Both the position numbers and the translations under genes were made by a program. From assembly GCF_900112705.1 (NCBI RefSeq), contig NZ_FOMR01000003.1, forward strand, positions 62,001-126,000: a stretch of DNA of 64,000 nucleotides, given 5' to 3'. The notes beneath the pieces were generated by a model. The model saw nothing but the letters and a program-made list of their open reading frames with translations, made no database searches and was not told the origin of the DNA. Each line of letters begins with the position of its first letter. Positions within the stretch are counted from its first letter, which is position 1. The DNA comes from Lentibacillus persicus (lineage in GTDB: Bacteria; Bacillota; Bacilli; Bacillales; Amphibacillaceae). Positions 26,807 to 36,518 of the stretch are shown here, in pieces.

Positions 26807-27436
26807 CTAAATCAGCAGGCGTTCGATGATTCGGGTTGGGGAACCGACGGCTTTGCTGTATGCCGGGATGTTTTCGATAACCGTTGATCCGGCGCCAATA
26901 ATCGACCAGCTGCCAAGGTGCATGTCGGGAATCACTGTGGCGGCTGAACCGGCATGAACGCCTTCCCCGCATGTGACATTGCCTGCAAATGTTGCGTTGG
27001 GGGAGACGTGTGTAAAGCTGCCGATTTCGTTATCATGCTCAATAACTGAAGCTGAGTTGATGATACAGTGACTGCCAATTTCAGCTCTCGCGTTCACGAC
27101 AACGTGCGGCATAACAACCGTCCCGTGACCTATTGCAGCACTTGAGCTTACCACCGCTGTGGGATGGATAACCGTCATAAACTGTTCGGGGAGCAAATTT
27201 AAATTCTCAGTAATCGTCTTTCTGATTTTATTGTCTCCTATTGCCACCACTACTCTTATGCCGGGTCGGAGCAATTTGACCAGAAAAGAAATCGGCGCGT
27301 GAATCATACCTTTCAGCTGAAACCCCTGATCATATTTATCATCAAGTACCGCGACAATTTCGTGCCTTCCAAGTGCCATAATCATTTCCTGAATGACTTT
27401 GCTGTGACCGCCATCTCCCAAAATAATCACTTTCAT
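26807..27436 (-). CDS. epsM: EpsM/PglD-like sugar O/N-acetyltransferase
   Basis: A 209-residue acyltransferase. Residues 1-85 are a Rossmann-like UDP-sugar-binding part (MKVIILGDGGHSKVIQEM). Residues 90-209 are left-handed beta-helix hexapeptide repeats (VVSSSAAIGHGTVVMPHVVV and on) with the catalytic His region EHDNEIGSFTHVSP. PglD acetylates the UDP-4-amino sugar to UDP-diacetamidobacillosamine. The ATG at 27436 starts 2 nt after the epsL stop codon, so coupling is likely; the longer frame to 27484 is rejected because it lacks the family start. Confidence 0.9.
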   Translation of the reverse strand: MKVIILGDGGHSKVIQEMIMALGRHEIVAVLDDKYDQGFQLKGMIHAPISFLVKLLRPGIRVVVAIGDNKIRKTITENLNLLPEQFMTVIHPTAVVSSSAAIGHGTVVMPHVVVNARAEIGSHCIINSASVIEHDNEIGSFTHVSPNATFAGNVTCGEGVHAGSAATVIPDMHLGSWSIIGAGSTVIENIPAYSKAVGSPTRIIERLLI

Positions 27437-27437
27437 A

Positions 27438-28037
27438 TCAAAGCACTTCTTTCGAGCCGGTGAATTTTTCCATTGTCGTGGCATCTTGCTGCGTGATACC
27501 TTCTCGCTTCAGCACTTTGCCGACAGTCAGGATCACGATTTTAACATCAATCCACATATTGTGATTGGCCGCATACCATGTATCAAGCCTGAATCGTTTA
27601 TCCCATGTAGTGTCGTTTCGTCCATTTACCTGCGCCAGCCCTGTGATGCCCGGCCGGACGCTGTGACGTCTTGACTGCTCTTTCGTATAAAGCGGCAAAT
27701 ATGCCATTAACAGCGGTCTTGGACCGACTAAACTCATATCGCCTTTCAATACATTAATCAGCTGCGGCAATTCATCCAAACTGTATTTTCGAAGTTTTTT
27801 TCCAAGCGGTGTCAGCCTGACAGCATCCGGTCTCAGATTGCCGGAAGCATCTGTTTCATGTCGCATCGTACGAAATTTGTAAAGGTAAAACGGTTTTTCA
27901 TTCAGTCCCGGGCGCTTTTGTTTGAATAAAACCGGCGAACCCATGCGTAACTTGACCAACAGGGCCGTTATCGCGATGACCGGCCAGAAGATGATCAGCA
28001 GCATTAACGCAACAATTGCATCAATGACACGTTTCAT
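27438..28037 (-). CDS. epsL: EpsL/PglC-like initiating sugar-phosphate transferase
   Basis: A 199-residue monotopic phosphoglycosyltransferase (Bacterial_sugar_transferase). It has one hydrophobic stretch at residues 5-27, then FKQKRPGLNEKPFYLYKFRTMR, LRKYSLDELPQLINVLKGD with the catalytic Asp-Glu pair and SLVGPRPLL. It puts the first sugar phosphate, probably diacetamidobacillosamine, on undecaprenyl phosphate. It stands between galE and epsM, matching the L-M order of B. subtilis eps. Confidence 0.92.
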   Translation of the reverse strand: MKRVIDAIVALMLLIIFWPVIAITALLVKLRMGSPVLFKQKRPGLNEKPFYLYKFRTMRHETDASGNLRPDAVRLTPLGKKLRKYSLDELPQLINVLKGDMSLVGPRPLLMAYLPLYTKEQSRRHSVRPGITGLAQVNGRNDTTWDKRFRLDTWYAANHNMWIDVKIVILTVGKVLKREGITQQDATTMEKFTGSKEVL

Positions 28038-28040
28038 GAA

Positions 28041-29144
28041 TTAGCCCTCCCCGCTTTTCAGACGATAATTTTGCATTAAAAAACCCGCTGCATAACGCAC
28101 CGGCGTGTCCGTGGCACTATTTGATTTTTCATTTGGCACATAACCATCAGGGTTGGCTGATTGAAAACGCCATGTATCCTGACACATAGCGTCAATCCCT
28201 CTTTTTGCCTCCCACCCGAGTAATTTCCTTGCCTTAAGCGGATTGGCGTAGCATATCGCCGTATCACCAGGCCGACGTTGAGTAATCGTATAAGGAATTT
28301 TCCTTCCTGAAACTTGCTCAAAAGCTGCAATCATCTCGAACACACTCGATCCCTGCCCCGTACCAAGGTTATACGCATCAATTCCAGTGCGCTCCCGAAT
28401 CGTCTCCAATGCTTTGAGATGCCCCTTGGCAAGATCAACCACATGGATGTAGTCCCTGACCCCGGTCCCATCTTTCGTCGGGTAATCATTGCCAAATACT
28501 TTGAGCCGCTCACGCTTACCTACAGCAACCTGAGCAATATAAGGCATCAAATTGTTCGGGATGCCGCTGGGATCCTCGCCGATCAGCCCGCTTTCATGTG
28601 CTCCGACCGGGTTGAAATAGCGGAGGAGCGCAATTCGCCATTGCTTATCAGCAAAAGCAATATCGCTTAGGATTTCCTCGATCATTTGCTTTGTGCGGCC
28701 ATATGGATTCGTTGCGCTGGTTTCAGCATCCTCGGTGATCGGTGCCTTGGCCGTCATACCATACACGGTAGCAGAAGAGCTGAAAACAAGCTGTTTGACA
28801 CCAAATTGCTGCATCACGTCACATAAAATAACGGTCCCTGTCATATTATTTTCATAATATCTGAGAGGAACCGATACAGACTCACCAACCGCCTTAAGGC
28901 CGGCGAAGTGAATTACCGCATCAATTGTGTTCGCTTCAAAAATCCTGGCGACACTTTCTTTATCACGTAAATCGGCATGATATGTTTTAAAACTTTTGCC
29001 GGTTATCTCAGCCACCCGGTTCAGCGCTTCCGGACTGCTGTTGGAAAAGTTATCCAAAACAATAATGTCATAGCCTTCGTTTAGAAGTTCGACACACGTA
29101 TGGCTGCCTATATAGCCCGCGCCACCGGTCACCAGAATTGCCAT
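28041..29144 (-). CDS. galE: UDP-glucose 4-epimerase
   Basis: A 367-residue extended SDR. It has VTGGAGYIGSHTCVELL at the NAD site, SSSATVYG and YGRTK as active-site motifs, and YFNPVGAHESGLIGEDP. Residues past 335 form a short extra C-terminal tail. It interconverts UDP-glucose and UDP-galactose (or the GlcNAc/GalNAc pair), feeding the matrix polymer. With galU it supplies precursors inside the operon; both are absent from the classic B. subtilis eps set. Confidence 0.95.
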   Translation of the reverse strand: MAILVTGGAGYIGSHTCVELLNEGYDIIVLDNFSNSSPEALNRVAEITGKSFKTYHADLRDKESVARIFEANTIDAVIHFAGLKAVGESVSVPLRYYENNMTGTVILCDVMQQFGVKQLVFSSSATVYGMTAKAPITEDAETSATNPYGRTKQMIEEILSDIAFADKQWRIALLRYFNPVGAHESGLIGEDPSGIPNNLMPYIAQVAVGKRERLKVFGNDYPTKDGTGVRDYIHVVDLAKGHLKALETIRERTGIDAYNLGTGQGSSVFEMIAAFEQVSGRKIPYTITQRRPGDTAICYANPLKARKLLGWEAKRGIDAMCQDTWRFQSANPDGYVPNEKSNSATDTPVRYAAGFLMQNYRLKSGEG

Positions 29145-29158
29145 TCCATCCCTCCTCG

Positions 29159-30253
29159 TTACATTAAATAGTCACTGTTATAGATAATGTTCAAATTGAT
29201 CACATTTTCAAAGTAATAGTATGCGAAGTAACAGACGATAATACCGAGATAAATAATCTTCTGATCTCTTTCCCGGAACACTTTCACAACCCACGAAATG
29301 AGAATGATATTATACAGCTCAAAATAAAGCGAGACCCTGGCAAAAATCCAGTTCTGCGTAGCGATAATCATAAAAATGAATCCGAGCAGCGCCATATTGA
29401 CGATGACATCACTTTCCGGGAAAATCTCTCTTAACTTCTCCCGTCCCAAATACGCAATCAGAATCGGTACGCCCATCACGACCACCCTGAGGAAGTTCGC
29501 ACCGCCTTCTTGAAAGTCCTGATAGTGCCCGTACTGACTGTCTTCCAACGCCGAAAATAAAAGGGCTGAAAATTGTTCAAACCCTATGACTACAATCACC
29601 GACAATACGATGAGTGCAAGCGTCGGCTTTGACCATGCCTTAAATCGCATCAGAAAATAAATCGGCAGCAAAACAAGTGCACTTTGATGAAACAAGGAGG
29701 CCAGAATAATAACGAGTGCATATTTAAAAAAACTGCCCTGAATCAAAAATTTTATCGCTGTAAAAGCAATCGCAGCTGCAAACATCTGTCTGATACCATT
29801 CATCGATACTAAAAACAAGCCGCCCGTGATATACACATACAAACTGATTTCAAGCAACCTCGAATAGTTGTAAAACACGATGAGTATCAGCATATTGGTG
29901 ATCAGCGCCGTTGTAAAAACCAATACTTGAGGGTCTTCGGATATATAGTTCTGCAAAAACATCTGCAATGCACCAAACCCAATGTCTTTTTGAGTGAGAA
30001 TATACGCCCATGTAAATTCATTGGATTCATAGGCATGCATGTAATAGTAAGTGTCCCCGAGATTAGAGCGGAGACCTGAACTGACCACAAGAGCCGTAAG
30101 CGAGCCGAGAACAAGAATTTTATTCGGTTTAACCATGCCTGCACCTGAAAACTGCTCACCAACGCCTGCAATTGCATATGACGGCGATGCAAAATATCGC
30201 GCAAAAAGTGCATACCCAAAAACAACGACAAGATTCATCCATAGTATTGTCAT
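29159..30253 (-). CDS. epsG: EpsG-like polysaccharide polymerase
   Basis: A 364-residue protein with about ten membrane segments and a large outside loop. It contains LRSNLGDTYYYMHAYE and NGIRQMFAAAIAF, features of the EpsG/Wzy family that polymerises flipped repeat units. B. subtilis EpsG is about the same length. It lies between a GT2 gene and galE. In a Wzy-type pathway it needs a flippase; the only candidate in the operon is the ABC transporter at 12294. Confidence 0.85.
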   Translation of the reverse strand: MTILWMNLVVVFGYALFARYFASPSYAIAGVGEQFSGAGMVKPNKILVLGSLTALVVSSGLRSNLGDTYYYMHAYESNEFTWAYILTQKDIGFGALQMFLQNYISEDPQVLVFTTALITNMLILIVFYNYSRLLEISLYVYITGGLFLVSMNGIRQMFAAAIAFTAIKFLIQGSFFKYALVIILASLFHQSALVLLPIYFLMRFKAWSKPTLALIVLSVIVVIGFEQFSALLFSALEDSQYGHYQDFQEGGANFLRVVVMGVPILIAYLGREKLREIFPESDVIVNMALLGFIFMIIATQNWIFARVSLYFELYNIILISWVVKVFRERDQKIIYLGIIVCYFAYYYFENVINLNIIYNSDYLM

Positions 30254-30276
30254 GTGATATCCCTTTCAGTCTAAGA

Positions 30277-31170
30277 TTACGGCACGTTAACGGCCCTTGT
30301 TTTCGTTAAAATATAGATATAGAGCATTAAACCAAAAGGCAATGCCGAAACGGTCAGCCATTTCTGTGGTGAATCTTTAAAAAAATTCCGGTTCCTGCTC
30401 AGTAGACTGCTTGATACATAGTGAATGGCCTGCCGGAACTTAAACATGCTGCCTGCAAAGGGCAGTTGCATCAGTTCTTTGCGGTAAAAGGTAAAGCCAA
30501 GCGGATTTTTCCGGTATTGATAAAGCATATTTTGGGTCGATCCGTCAGAGCGGTACTCCACACAGCATAAGACTTCATTCATCACAAGCATTTCATAGGT
30601 TTGATCGAGTTTATAATACTTGTAATCCAGACCTACATACCGTTCATTCTTAAAAAGCGGATATGGGTACTGTTTCGTCAGAGCCGTCCGATAGACTAAC
30701 TTTTTATCACCTGTGACACCATGCCGGTTGTACAAATCAAACAGTGTAGAAGTTTTTATACCAGCCGGCATTTTTGACCCGATTATCTCGTTACTGCTGT
30801 CTGAATCAAGGCCAATAATGCCACTGACTTCTTCACTTCCATGCATCTTCCAGAATGTCAAAATCTTCTCCACCGCATCAGTCGGCATAAAATCATCCGA
30901 ATCAATACAGACATTCAATTCACTTTGAATGAGCTCATAAGCTGTGTTATGCGCGCCGTGCATACCTTGATTCGACTGCCAATGATAGTGAATCCGGAGA
31001 TGGCCTTCATTAATCCAATCAGTGACAAGTTCATGCGTGTTGTCCGTTGAACCGTCATCAATAATAAGCCAGATGAAATCCTTACTCGATTGATTCTTCA
31101 GACTTTCATACAACTTATCAAGACAATATGCACGATTATAAGTTGGCGTAAAAACGGTTAACTGTTTCAT
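30277..31170 (-). CDS. Family 2 glycosyltransferase
   Basis: A 297-residue GT2 enzyme: LTVFTPTYNRAYCLDKLYESL, IIDDGSTDNTHELV and the metal site CIDSDDFMP. A hydrophobic C-terminal stretch (WLTVSALPFGLMLYIYIL) may anchor it to the membrane. It overlaps the EpsF-like gene upstream by 4 nt. It belongs to a different GT2 subgroup from those at 10069, 18854 and 21444. Confidence 0.88.
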   Translation of the reverse strand: MKQLTVFTPTYNRAYCLDKLYESLKNQSSKDFIWLIIDDGSTDNTHELVTDWINEGHLRIHYHWQSNQGMHGAHNTAYELIQSELNVCIDSDDFMPTDAVEKILTFWKMHGSEEVSGIIGLDSDSSNEIIGSKMPAGIKTSTLFDLYNRHGVTGDKKLVYRTALTKQYPYPLFKNERYVGLDYKYYKLDQTYEMLVMNEVLCCVEYRSDGSTQNMLYQYRKNPLGFTFYRKELMQLPFAGSMFKFRQAIHYVSSSLLSRNRNFFKDSPQKWLTVSALPFGLMLYIYILTKTRAVNVP

Positions 31171-32285
31171 AACGCATTTTCTCCCAATATCAAATAATTT
31201 TTTTGCGTTGTTTTAGCTGTGCTTGTAATATCATAGCCTCTTTCTGCAAGTGCACGCTGGCTGATGCGCCTCTCCGGCAAATTCGCTATCATACGTAGAA
31301 TTTGCTGGACCCATATTTCCGGGTCAGTAATCGGCAAGTGCTGCACAAGCCCTGTTTTCATATCTGCTTCAGTTGTGATTTGGTGTGAGACCAGACACGG
31401 CAGCCCAGCCCCCTGCGCTTCAACCAGTGTCACCGGGAGTCCTTCGTGAAGCGACGGAAATACAAAAACATCTGAAGCATGGAGAAGGGCATGAATATCT
31501 TTCCGCACACCAAGCATTCTTACATTCTTCTCAAGGTTTAGAGCACTTATCTTTGCTTCAATTTGAGGTCTTAACGGCCCATCACCCACCAGCAGAAGTA
31601 CAATATCCGGTATCTCAATTTTTAATTGGGCTATCATATCCAGAAGCCACAGGTGATTTTTTTGCACCGCAAACCTTCCGATGTGCACCAGGACAATTTC
31701 GTCTTCTGTCAGCTGCAATTCCTTTCGAAGCGTTTTTCTTAAGCTGGTGGAGAATCGGAATTTTTCCGGTTCAATTCCGTTTTTCAAAATAAAGACATCT
31801 TCTGCTTTCCGGTTAAAAAGCCAACTGGCAGCTGCGTGTGAGCACGCATATTGATGGGTAGCATGCGACTTAATGTACTGCCCCGCGTACCATTTATATG
31901 TTTTTGACAGCAAACCACCTTCGCTTTCGGTGTTATGACTGTGTGCAATCCGGACCGGGACATTGGCTTCTTTAGCGGCCTTTAATACAAGCCCGCTCAT
32001 TTTATCCATATGAGCGTGTATGATCGTGTACGCCGGATGCTGCCTGAAAAATTGTTTCAATGCCCGGTTGAACCCTTTATGGCCCGCTTCCGTCACATAA
32101 GGAATACGGTGAACGGTTCCGCCCATTTGTTTAATTTCTGCATCAAACACGCCTGGTTTACACGTCAAAAAATCAAATTGAACTTTTGACCGGTCAATAT
32201 TCCGATAAAGATTCATAATCAACGTTTCAGCACCGCCGCGGTTCATATTGACGACTGCATGCAATATTCTTAATGGGCTGCCCAC
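31167..32285 (-). CDS. epsF: Family 4 glycosyltransferase, EpsF-like
   Basis: A 372-residue GT-B enzyme. It starts with GTG, with GGGAGGG 6 nt before it. RILHAVVNMNRGGAETLIMNLYR, CHSHNTES-like HSHNTESEG and FPSLHEGLPVTLVEAQGAG (EX7E) resemble B. subtilis EpsF well. It sits between epsD-like and GT2 genes, as in the B. subtilis order. The paralogue at 23654 is in the distal part of the operon. Confidence 0.85.
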   Translation of the reverse strand: MGSPLRILHAVVNMNRGGAETLIMNLYRNIDRSKVQFDFLTCKPGVFDAEIKQMGGTVHRIPYVTEAGHKGFNRALKQFFRQHPAYTIIHAHMDKMSGLVLKAAKEANVPVRIAHSHNTESEGGLLSKTYKWYAGQYIKSHATHQYACSHAAASWLFNRKAEDVFILKNGIEPEKFRFSTSLRKTLRKELQLTEDEIVLVHIGRFAVQKNHLWLLDMIAQLKIEIPDIVLLLVGDGPLRPQIEAKISALNLEKNVRMLGVRKDIHALLHASDVFVFPSLHEGLPVTLVEAQGAGLPCLVSHQITTEADMKTGLVQHLPITDPEIWVQQILRMIANLPERRISQRALAERGYDITSTAKTTQKNYLILGENAL

Positions 32286-33424
32286 GCCACACCCTCCCGT
32301 TCTTCCATAATTGATTGATAAATACTTGCCTTCTCTGCTAAAACGCAGTCCGTGCTGTATGTCGAAAGAATTTTGTGCCGGCCGTTTTCACCAAGCTTCA
32401 TCCTGAAATCCTCGAAATCGGCCAGTGACATTAACTTTTCCGCAAATGCGTGCGAATCCCAATCCTCCACTACATAGCCAGTTTCATAATGCTCCACCAG
32501 CTCCCGATGCCCACGGTTTGCAACTGCAACAACCGGCAGTCCGCACGCCATTGCCTCCATAACATTTACGGGAAGCCCCTCACGCAAACTTGATGCAACC
32601 GCCACATCACTCATTTGCAGAAGCCGCTCAATATCTTTTCTGAAACCTAAAAAATCCACCATATGGGCAATACCTAATTTTTCGGCAAGGTGCCGGCACT
32701 GTTGCTGGCTTTCTCCTTCGCCTGCAAGCAGGAGCCTGGCGTTTGGCACATCATCTTTTAAACGTGCAAGCGACTTAAGGAGAAATGCCTGGTTTTTATT
32801 TTTATTGAATTCAGCGGCGTTAAATAATAAAAAGTCATCCGCATGATAGCCGAATGACTTTTTAAGCTCATTTTTTTTGTTTTTGCCGATGGGTTTAAAT
32901 CGTTCCGTATCCACGCCGACACCATGAACGTGTTCAATCGTTTTGGCTCGGAATCGATGTTTTCGTGCTGTCTTAAAATCCTCATCATTAATCGTAATTA
33001 AGCTGTCGGTATGCCGCGCCAAGTATTTCTCGATTGGATAGTAAATCAGCCAGTTAGGGATTGGTGCGCCTTTACAAAAGTGAAACCCGTGAGCGGTATA
33101 AATGATTTTGGTCGCCCGTTTGCGCGCTTCTCTTCCAGCCAATCGGGCAAGAACGCCGCCCAGGGGTGTGTGGCAATGTATAATTGAATAACGGTTTTGA
33201 TCAATTAACTGTTTCAGTTGTTTGTAGGCTGTCATGTTGGACCGGCTGAGCGGTGATCGCTCAATTGGAATGTTGTATTTGTGATCGGTGTAAGGTAAGT
33301 TAATATCGCCGGCTGCGGCAACATCGACTTTCCAGCCCTGTTCTTTAAACCATTTCATATAAGGCAAATGAAAAGCTTTAAAATGGTAATCGACCGTTGC
33401 ACAGTACAGAATGCTTCCAGCCAC
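32270..33424 (-). CDS. epsD: Family 4 glycosyltransferase, EpsD-like
   Basis: A 384-residue GT-B enzyme. HFKAFHLPYMKWFKEQGWKV, HCHTPLGGVLARLA and TAHGFHFCKGAP resemble EpsD. SSLREGLPVNVMEAMACG is the EX7E donor motif. The start is set at the GTG at 33424: GGAGG lies 8 nt upstream, while the earlier GTG at 33433 is part of that ribosome site. It overlaps the EpsF-like gene by 16 nt. It follows galU by 39 nt. Confidence 0.86.
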   Translation of the reverse strand: MAGSILYCATVDYHFKAFHLPYMKWFKEQGWKVDVAAAGDINLPYTDHKYNIPIERSPLSRSNMTAYKQLKQLIDQNRYSIIHCHTPLGGVLARLAGREARKRATKIIYTAHGFHFCKGAPIPNWLIYYPIEKYLARHTDSLITINDEDFKTARKHRFRAKTIEHVHGVGVDTERFKPIGKNKKNELKKSFGYHADDFLLFNAAEFNKNKNQAFLLKSLARLKDDVPNARLLLAGEGESQQQCRHLAEKLGIAHMVDFLGFRKDIERLLQMSDVAVASSLREGLPVNVMEAMACGLPVVAVANRGHRELVEHYETGYVVEDWDSHAFAEKLMSLADFEDFRMKLGENGRHKILSTYSTDCVLAEKASIYQSIMEEREGVAWAAH

Positions 33425-33463
33425 ATGAATCACCTCCCGTTTGTGTTATCAGTGGCTGTGATG

Positions 33464-34351
33464 TTATAAAGGTTTTTTCGCGAGTTCATTTTCCAGAACG
33501 GCAGCGAGGTAGCTCAGAAGGTCTTTTCTTAAGTCATCGCGTTCCAGAGCTAATTCGATAGTTGTCTGGATAAACCCCATTTTTTCCCCGACGTCATACC
33601 GTTTGCCCGAAAAATTATAAGCATAGACCGGTTCGTGCCTATTCAATTCAGCAATTGCATCGGTCAGCTGGATTTCGTTGCCTGTTCCCGGCTTCTGATT
33701 GCTTAAAATGTCAAATATAGCCGGCGTTAAGATGTAGCGTCCCAATATCGCAAGTGTCGATGGGGCAGCTTCCTTGCCCGGCTTTTCGATTAATTCATTC
33801 ACCTGATAAAGCTGATTGGCCAAATGGTCACCACCGACAATCCCATAGCGGGAAACCTCTTCCTCCTTGACGCGTTGTACGCCCAGGATTGAGCCGTTAT
33901 AGCGATTATATTGGTCTGTCAGTTGTTTTAAAGCGGGCGTCTCAGCATGAACAATGTCGTCACCGAGCAGCACGGCGAAGGGTTCGTCACCGATAAATTT
34001 GCGGGCACACCAGATAGCATGACCGAGACCTTTTGGTTCTTTTTGCCGGATATAATGAATATCCACCATTTTTGATGCTTTTTGGACTTCGCTCAGCAAA
34101 GCAAATTTGCCTTTGTCCAGCAAGTTTTGTTCCAGTTCAAACGAATGGTCAAAATGGTCCTCAATAGCGCGTTTTCCTTTTCCAGTAACGATAATGATGT
34201 CTTCGATGCCGGATTCAATCGCTTCTTCCACAATATATTGAATCGTTGGCTTATCGACGATCGGCAGCATTTCCTTTGGCATTGCTTTCGTTGCCGGGAG
34301 AAACCGTGTTCCCAGGCCGGCTGCCGGAATAATTGCCTTTTTCACTTTCAT
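33464..34351 (-). CDS. galU: UTP-glucose-1-phosphate uridylyltransferase
   Basis: A 295-residue GalU/GtaB enzyme that makes UDP-glucose. Signatures are [29 protein letters not shown]-like [11 protein letters not shown] and [16 protein letters not shown] lies 8 nt before the ATG at 34351; the frame to 34378 adds residues foreign to the family. Placing galU in the matrix operon lets UDP-glucose supply rise with polymer synthesis. A 21-bp tandem array occupies the space up to epsC. Confidence 0.95.
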   Translation of the reverse strand: MKVKKAIIPAAGLGTRFLPATKAMPKEMLPIVDKPTIQYIVEEAIESGIEDIIIVTGKGKRAIEDHFDHSFELEQNLLDKGKFALLSEVQKASKMVDIHYIRQKEPKGLGHAIWCARKFIGDEPFAVLLGDDIVHAETPALKQLTDQYNRYNGSILGVQRVKEEEVSRYGIVGGDHLANQLYQVNELIEKPGKEAAPSTLAILGRYILTPAIFDILSNQKPGTGNEIQLTDAIAELNRHEPVYAYNFSGKRYDVGEKMGFIQTTIELALERDDLRKDLLSYLAAVLENELAKKPL

Positions 34352-34399
34352 TTGATCCACACCTCTTCTCATGATCATTTAGACGCAGCAACTTTGGTC

Positions 34400-34504
34400 G
34401 AACTACAGCGATTATCTTTCAATCTACAGCGATTCCAGCTAAATCTACAGCGATAGTCTTTCAATCTACAGCGATTAAGCCTCAATCTGCAGCGATTCCC
34501 GCGA
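34400..34504. repeat. Tandem array A, five 21-bp units
   Basis: Five consecutive units of exactly 21 bp, each beginning AATCTACAGCGATT (first GAACTACAGCGATT, last AATCTGCAGCGATT) followed by 7 variable bases. It lies between epsC and galU inside the operon. No ORF or hairpin accounts for it. Confidence 0.9.
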
Positions 34505-34511
34505 ACAGGGA

Positions 34512-36335
34512 TTACACGGGGATCGCATCCTCGTTTCCGCGGAGACTGTTTTTATTGGCCACCATCAACAATTCTTCTTTCAGCTGCTTGCTCTCCATCC
34601 CATCATAGCGGGTGATGATTGTTTCGATCGCATTCATGTATAATTGCGTCGTTTTGCCGACGTAAATTTTCGGGTAAACTTGTTTGTCATGAACCTCGTC
34701 TGCCTGCAGCAACTCTTCGAAAAGTTTTTCGCCGGTTCGGATGCCGGTAAATTCAACACCAATTTCTTCAAGCGAATTCCCGGACAGTTTAATTAAGTTT
34801 TTCGCAAGGTCGACAATTTTGACAGGGTCACCCATATCCAAAACAAAAATCTCCCCGCCGTGAGCGAGTGTCCCGGCCTGTATGACAAGCCTTGAAGCTT
34901 CCGGGATCGTCATAAAATAACGGACCATATCCGGATGTGTCACCGTGACGGGGCCGCCTTTTTCAATTTGTTTTTTAAACAGCGGGATAACGCTGCCGCG
35001 GCTGCCAAGCACATTGCCGAACCTTACCGCTACAAATTTTGTATTACTCGTTTTATTTATGTGCTGAACAATCATTTCAGCCAAACGCTTCGAGGCCCCC
35101 ATAACACTCGTCGGGTTCACTGCTTTATCGGTTGAAATCATGACGAAAACTCCAACGTTGCAGCGGTCTGCGGCTTGAGCTGTATTGCGTGTGCCAATAA
35201 TATTGTTCTTGACCGCTTCTTCCGGGTTGCGTTCCATCATCGGCACGTGTTTGTGTGCCGCGGCATGATAAACCACATCCGGCTGATAACGGCGCATTAC
35301 TGTCATCATTTTGCTTTCGTCCTGTATATCAGCAATTTCGGTTCTGAAATTAATCCGACTGCCTGAATGCTCCTTCAGTTCCATTTCGATGTCATAAATG
35401 CTGTTTTCACCATGCCCGAGCAAAATAAGCTGTTTCGGGTTAAAAGCTGTAATTTGTCTGGCTATTTCGGATCCAATTGACCCGCCCGCACCGGTAACCA
35501 AAACTACTTTGCCTGTGATACTTTCTGAAATGCTCTCAATGTCCATATCAACAGGATCTCTGCCAAGCAAGTCCTCAACCTGTACATCACGAAATTGGCT
35601 GACAGCAACTTTTCCGGTTATCAGGTCTTCTAAAAGGGGCAAAATTTTGGTCGTAGCTTTTGTTTTGGCACACTCCTGAAAAATTGTATTTAATTCTTTT
35701 CGATTAAGAGAGGGGATTGTAATGATAATGTTATCAATGTTCAGTTCCTCAGTGGAGCCAGCAATGTCCTTGACACCGCCAACAACCGGGAGACCCAAAA
35801 TATCGAGTTTTTGCTTTTTTGGATCGTCATCAATAAATGCGACTGGGTGGAGATTGCCTTCGTTTTGTTTGATTAACTGACGGGCTACCATCGTGCCTGC
35901 TGATCCCGCTCCAATAATTAATGTCCGGATTTTCTGGTCCTGTTTATTCATGACCGAATCCCGGTACAGACGCCAAACGAACCGCGACCCGCCGATCAGA
36001 AACATATGGAGCAGCCAAGTGACGGCCAGCAGTCTGAATTGGATTTCCTGAAGAAATATGAGTTGAAGTAAAGATGCACACAAGATGGAAAGTGTTACGA
36101 CTTTTAAAATGATTAATAATTCCTTTGTGCTGGCGTATTCCCAAAACTTTTTATAAAGTTTGTACTTAATTGAAAACAGATGATGGCTTATTAATATAGT
36201 AATAGAGGTTAGGGCGACCGGTATATTGATGACATGGATGGTCGCGTTCACAAGAAAACTGCTGATAAAGATTGCCGTCAGCACAATACACGAGTCAATT
36301 ACGAAGAATAGCGATAAACGCTGCCGATAAGTCAT
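34512..36335 (-). CDS. epsC: EpsC/PglF-like UDP-GlcNAc 4,6-dehydratase
   Basis: A 607-residue membrane-bound dehydratase. Four membrane segments fill residues 10-110. A first nucleotide-binding part has LIIGAGSAGTMVARQ, and the SDR domain has VLVTGAGGSIGSEI, STDKAVNPTSVMGASKR and the catalytic region. It makes the 4-keto-6-deoxy sugar that EpsN aminates. Length and layout fit CapD/PglF. The ATG at 36335 has a GGGGGG run just upstream. It follows the probable EAR element, as epsC does in B. subtilis. Confidence 0.93.
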   Translation of the reverse strand: MTYRQRLSLFFVIDSCIVLTAIFISSFLVNATIHVINIPVALTSITILISHHLFSIKYKLYKKFWEYASTKELLIILKVVTLSILCASLLQLIFLQEIQFRLLAVTWLLHMFLIGGSRFVWRLYRDSVMNKQDQKIRTLIIGAGSAGTMVARQLIKQNEGNLHPVAFIDDDPKKQKLDILGLPVVGGVKDIAGSTEELNIDNIIITIPSLNRKELNTIFQECAKTKATTKILPLLEDLITGKVAVSQFRDVQVEDLLGRDPVDMDIESISESITGKVVLVTGAGGSIGSEIARQITAFNPKQLILLGHGENSIYDIEMELKEHSGSRINFRTEIADIQDESKMMTVMRRYQPDVVYHAAAHKHVPMMERNPEEAVKNNIIGTRNTAQAADRCNVGVFVMISTDKAVNPTSVMGASKRLAEMIVQHINKTSNTKFVAVRFGNVLGSRGSVIPLFKKQIEKGGPVTVTHPDMVRYFMTIPEASRLVIQAGTLAHGGEIFVLDMGDPVKIVDLAKNLIKLSGNSLEEIGVEFTGIRTGEKLFEELLQADEVHDKQVYPKIYVGKTTQLYMNAIETIITRYDGMESKQLKEELLMVANKNSLRGNEDAIPV

Positions 36336-36399
36336 GAATCCCCCCCCTTTCCTGATAGAGTGTTTATAATGCGTGTGAACAACCATAATATGTAATTGA

Positions 36400-36512
36400 A
36401 ATGGGCATCCAACCCGTCCTCACTCCACACCACCGACGACTTGCGTCTAAGGTCTGTTTCAACCCACAGCATGATCGAGTGCCTGCGTTGATAATGGTTA
36501 GCAGACATCACC
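36400..36512 (-). promoter_or_regulatory. Probable EAR (epsC RNA) antitermination element
   Basis: The 228-nt gap between epsB and epsC holds a structured stretch on the minus strand. GCACTC (36477-36482) pairs with GAGTG (36421-36425) around an inner hairpin GAC-GCAA-GTC (36438-36447); CTGTGGGTTGAAACAG can form another. In B. subtilis the EAR element lies in this place and lets RNA polymerase read through terminators in the eps operon. Placement and structure support the call; I could not compare it with the Rfam model. Confidence 0.65.
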
Positions 36513-36518
36513 AAAAAC

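Noticed and set aside
34400-34504. Possible CRISPR array
   Set aside because: Units of 21 bp with only 7 variable bases are far too short, and no cas genes are present.
36335-36514. Short ORF of 60 codons between epsB and epsC
   Set aside because: It overlaps the epsC start and the EAR-like structure, and has no ribosome site.
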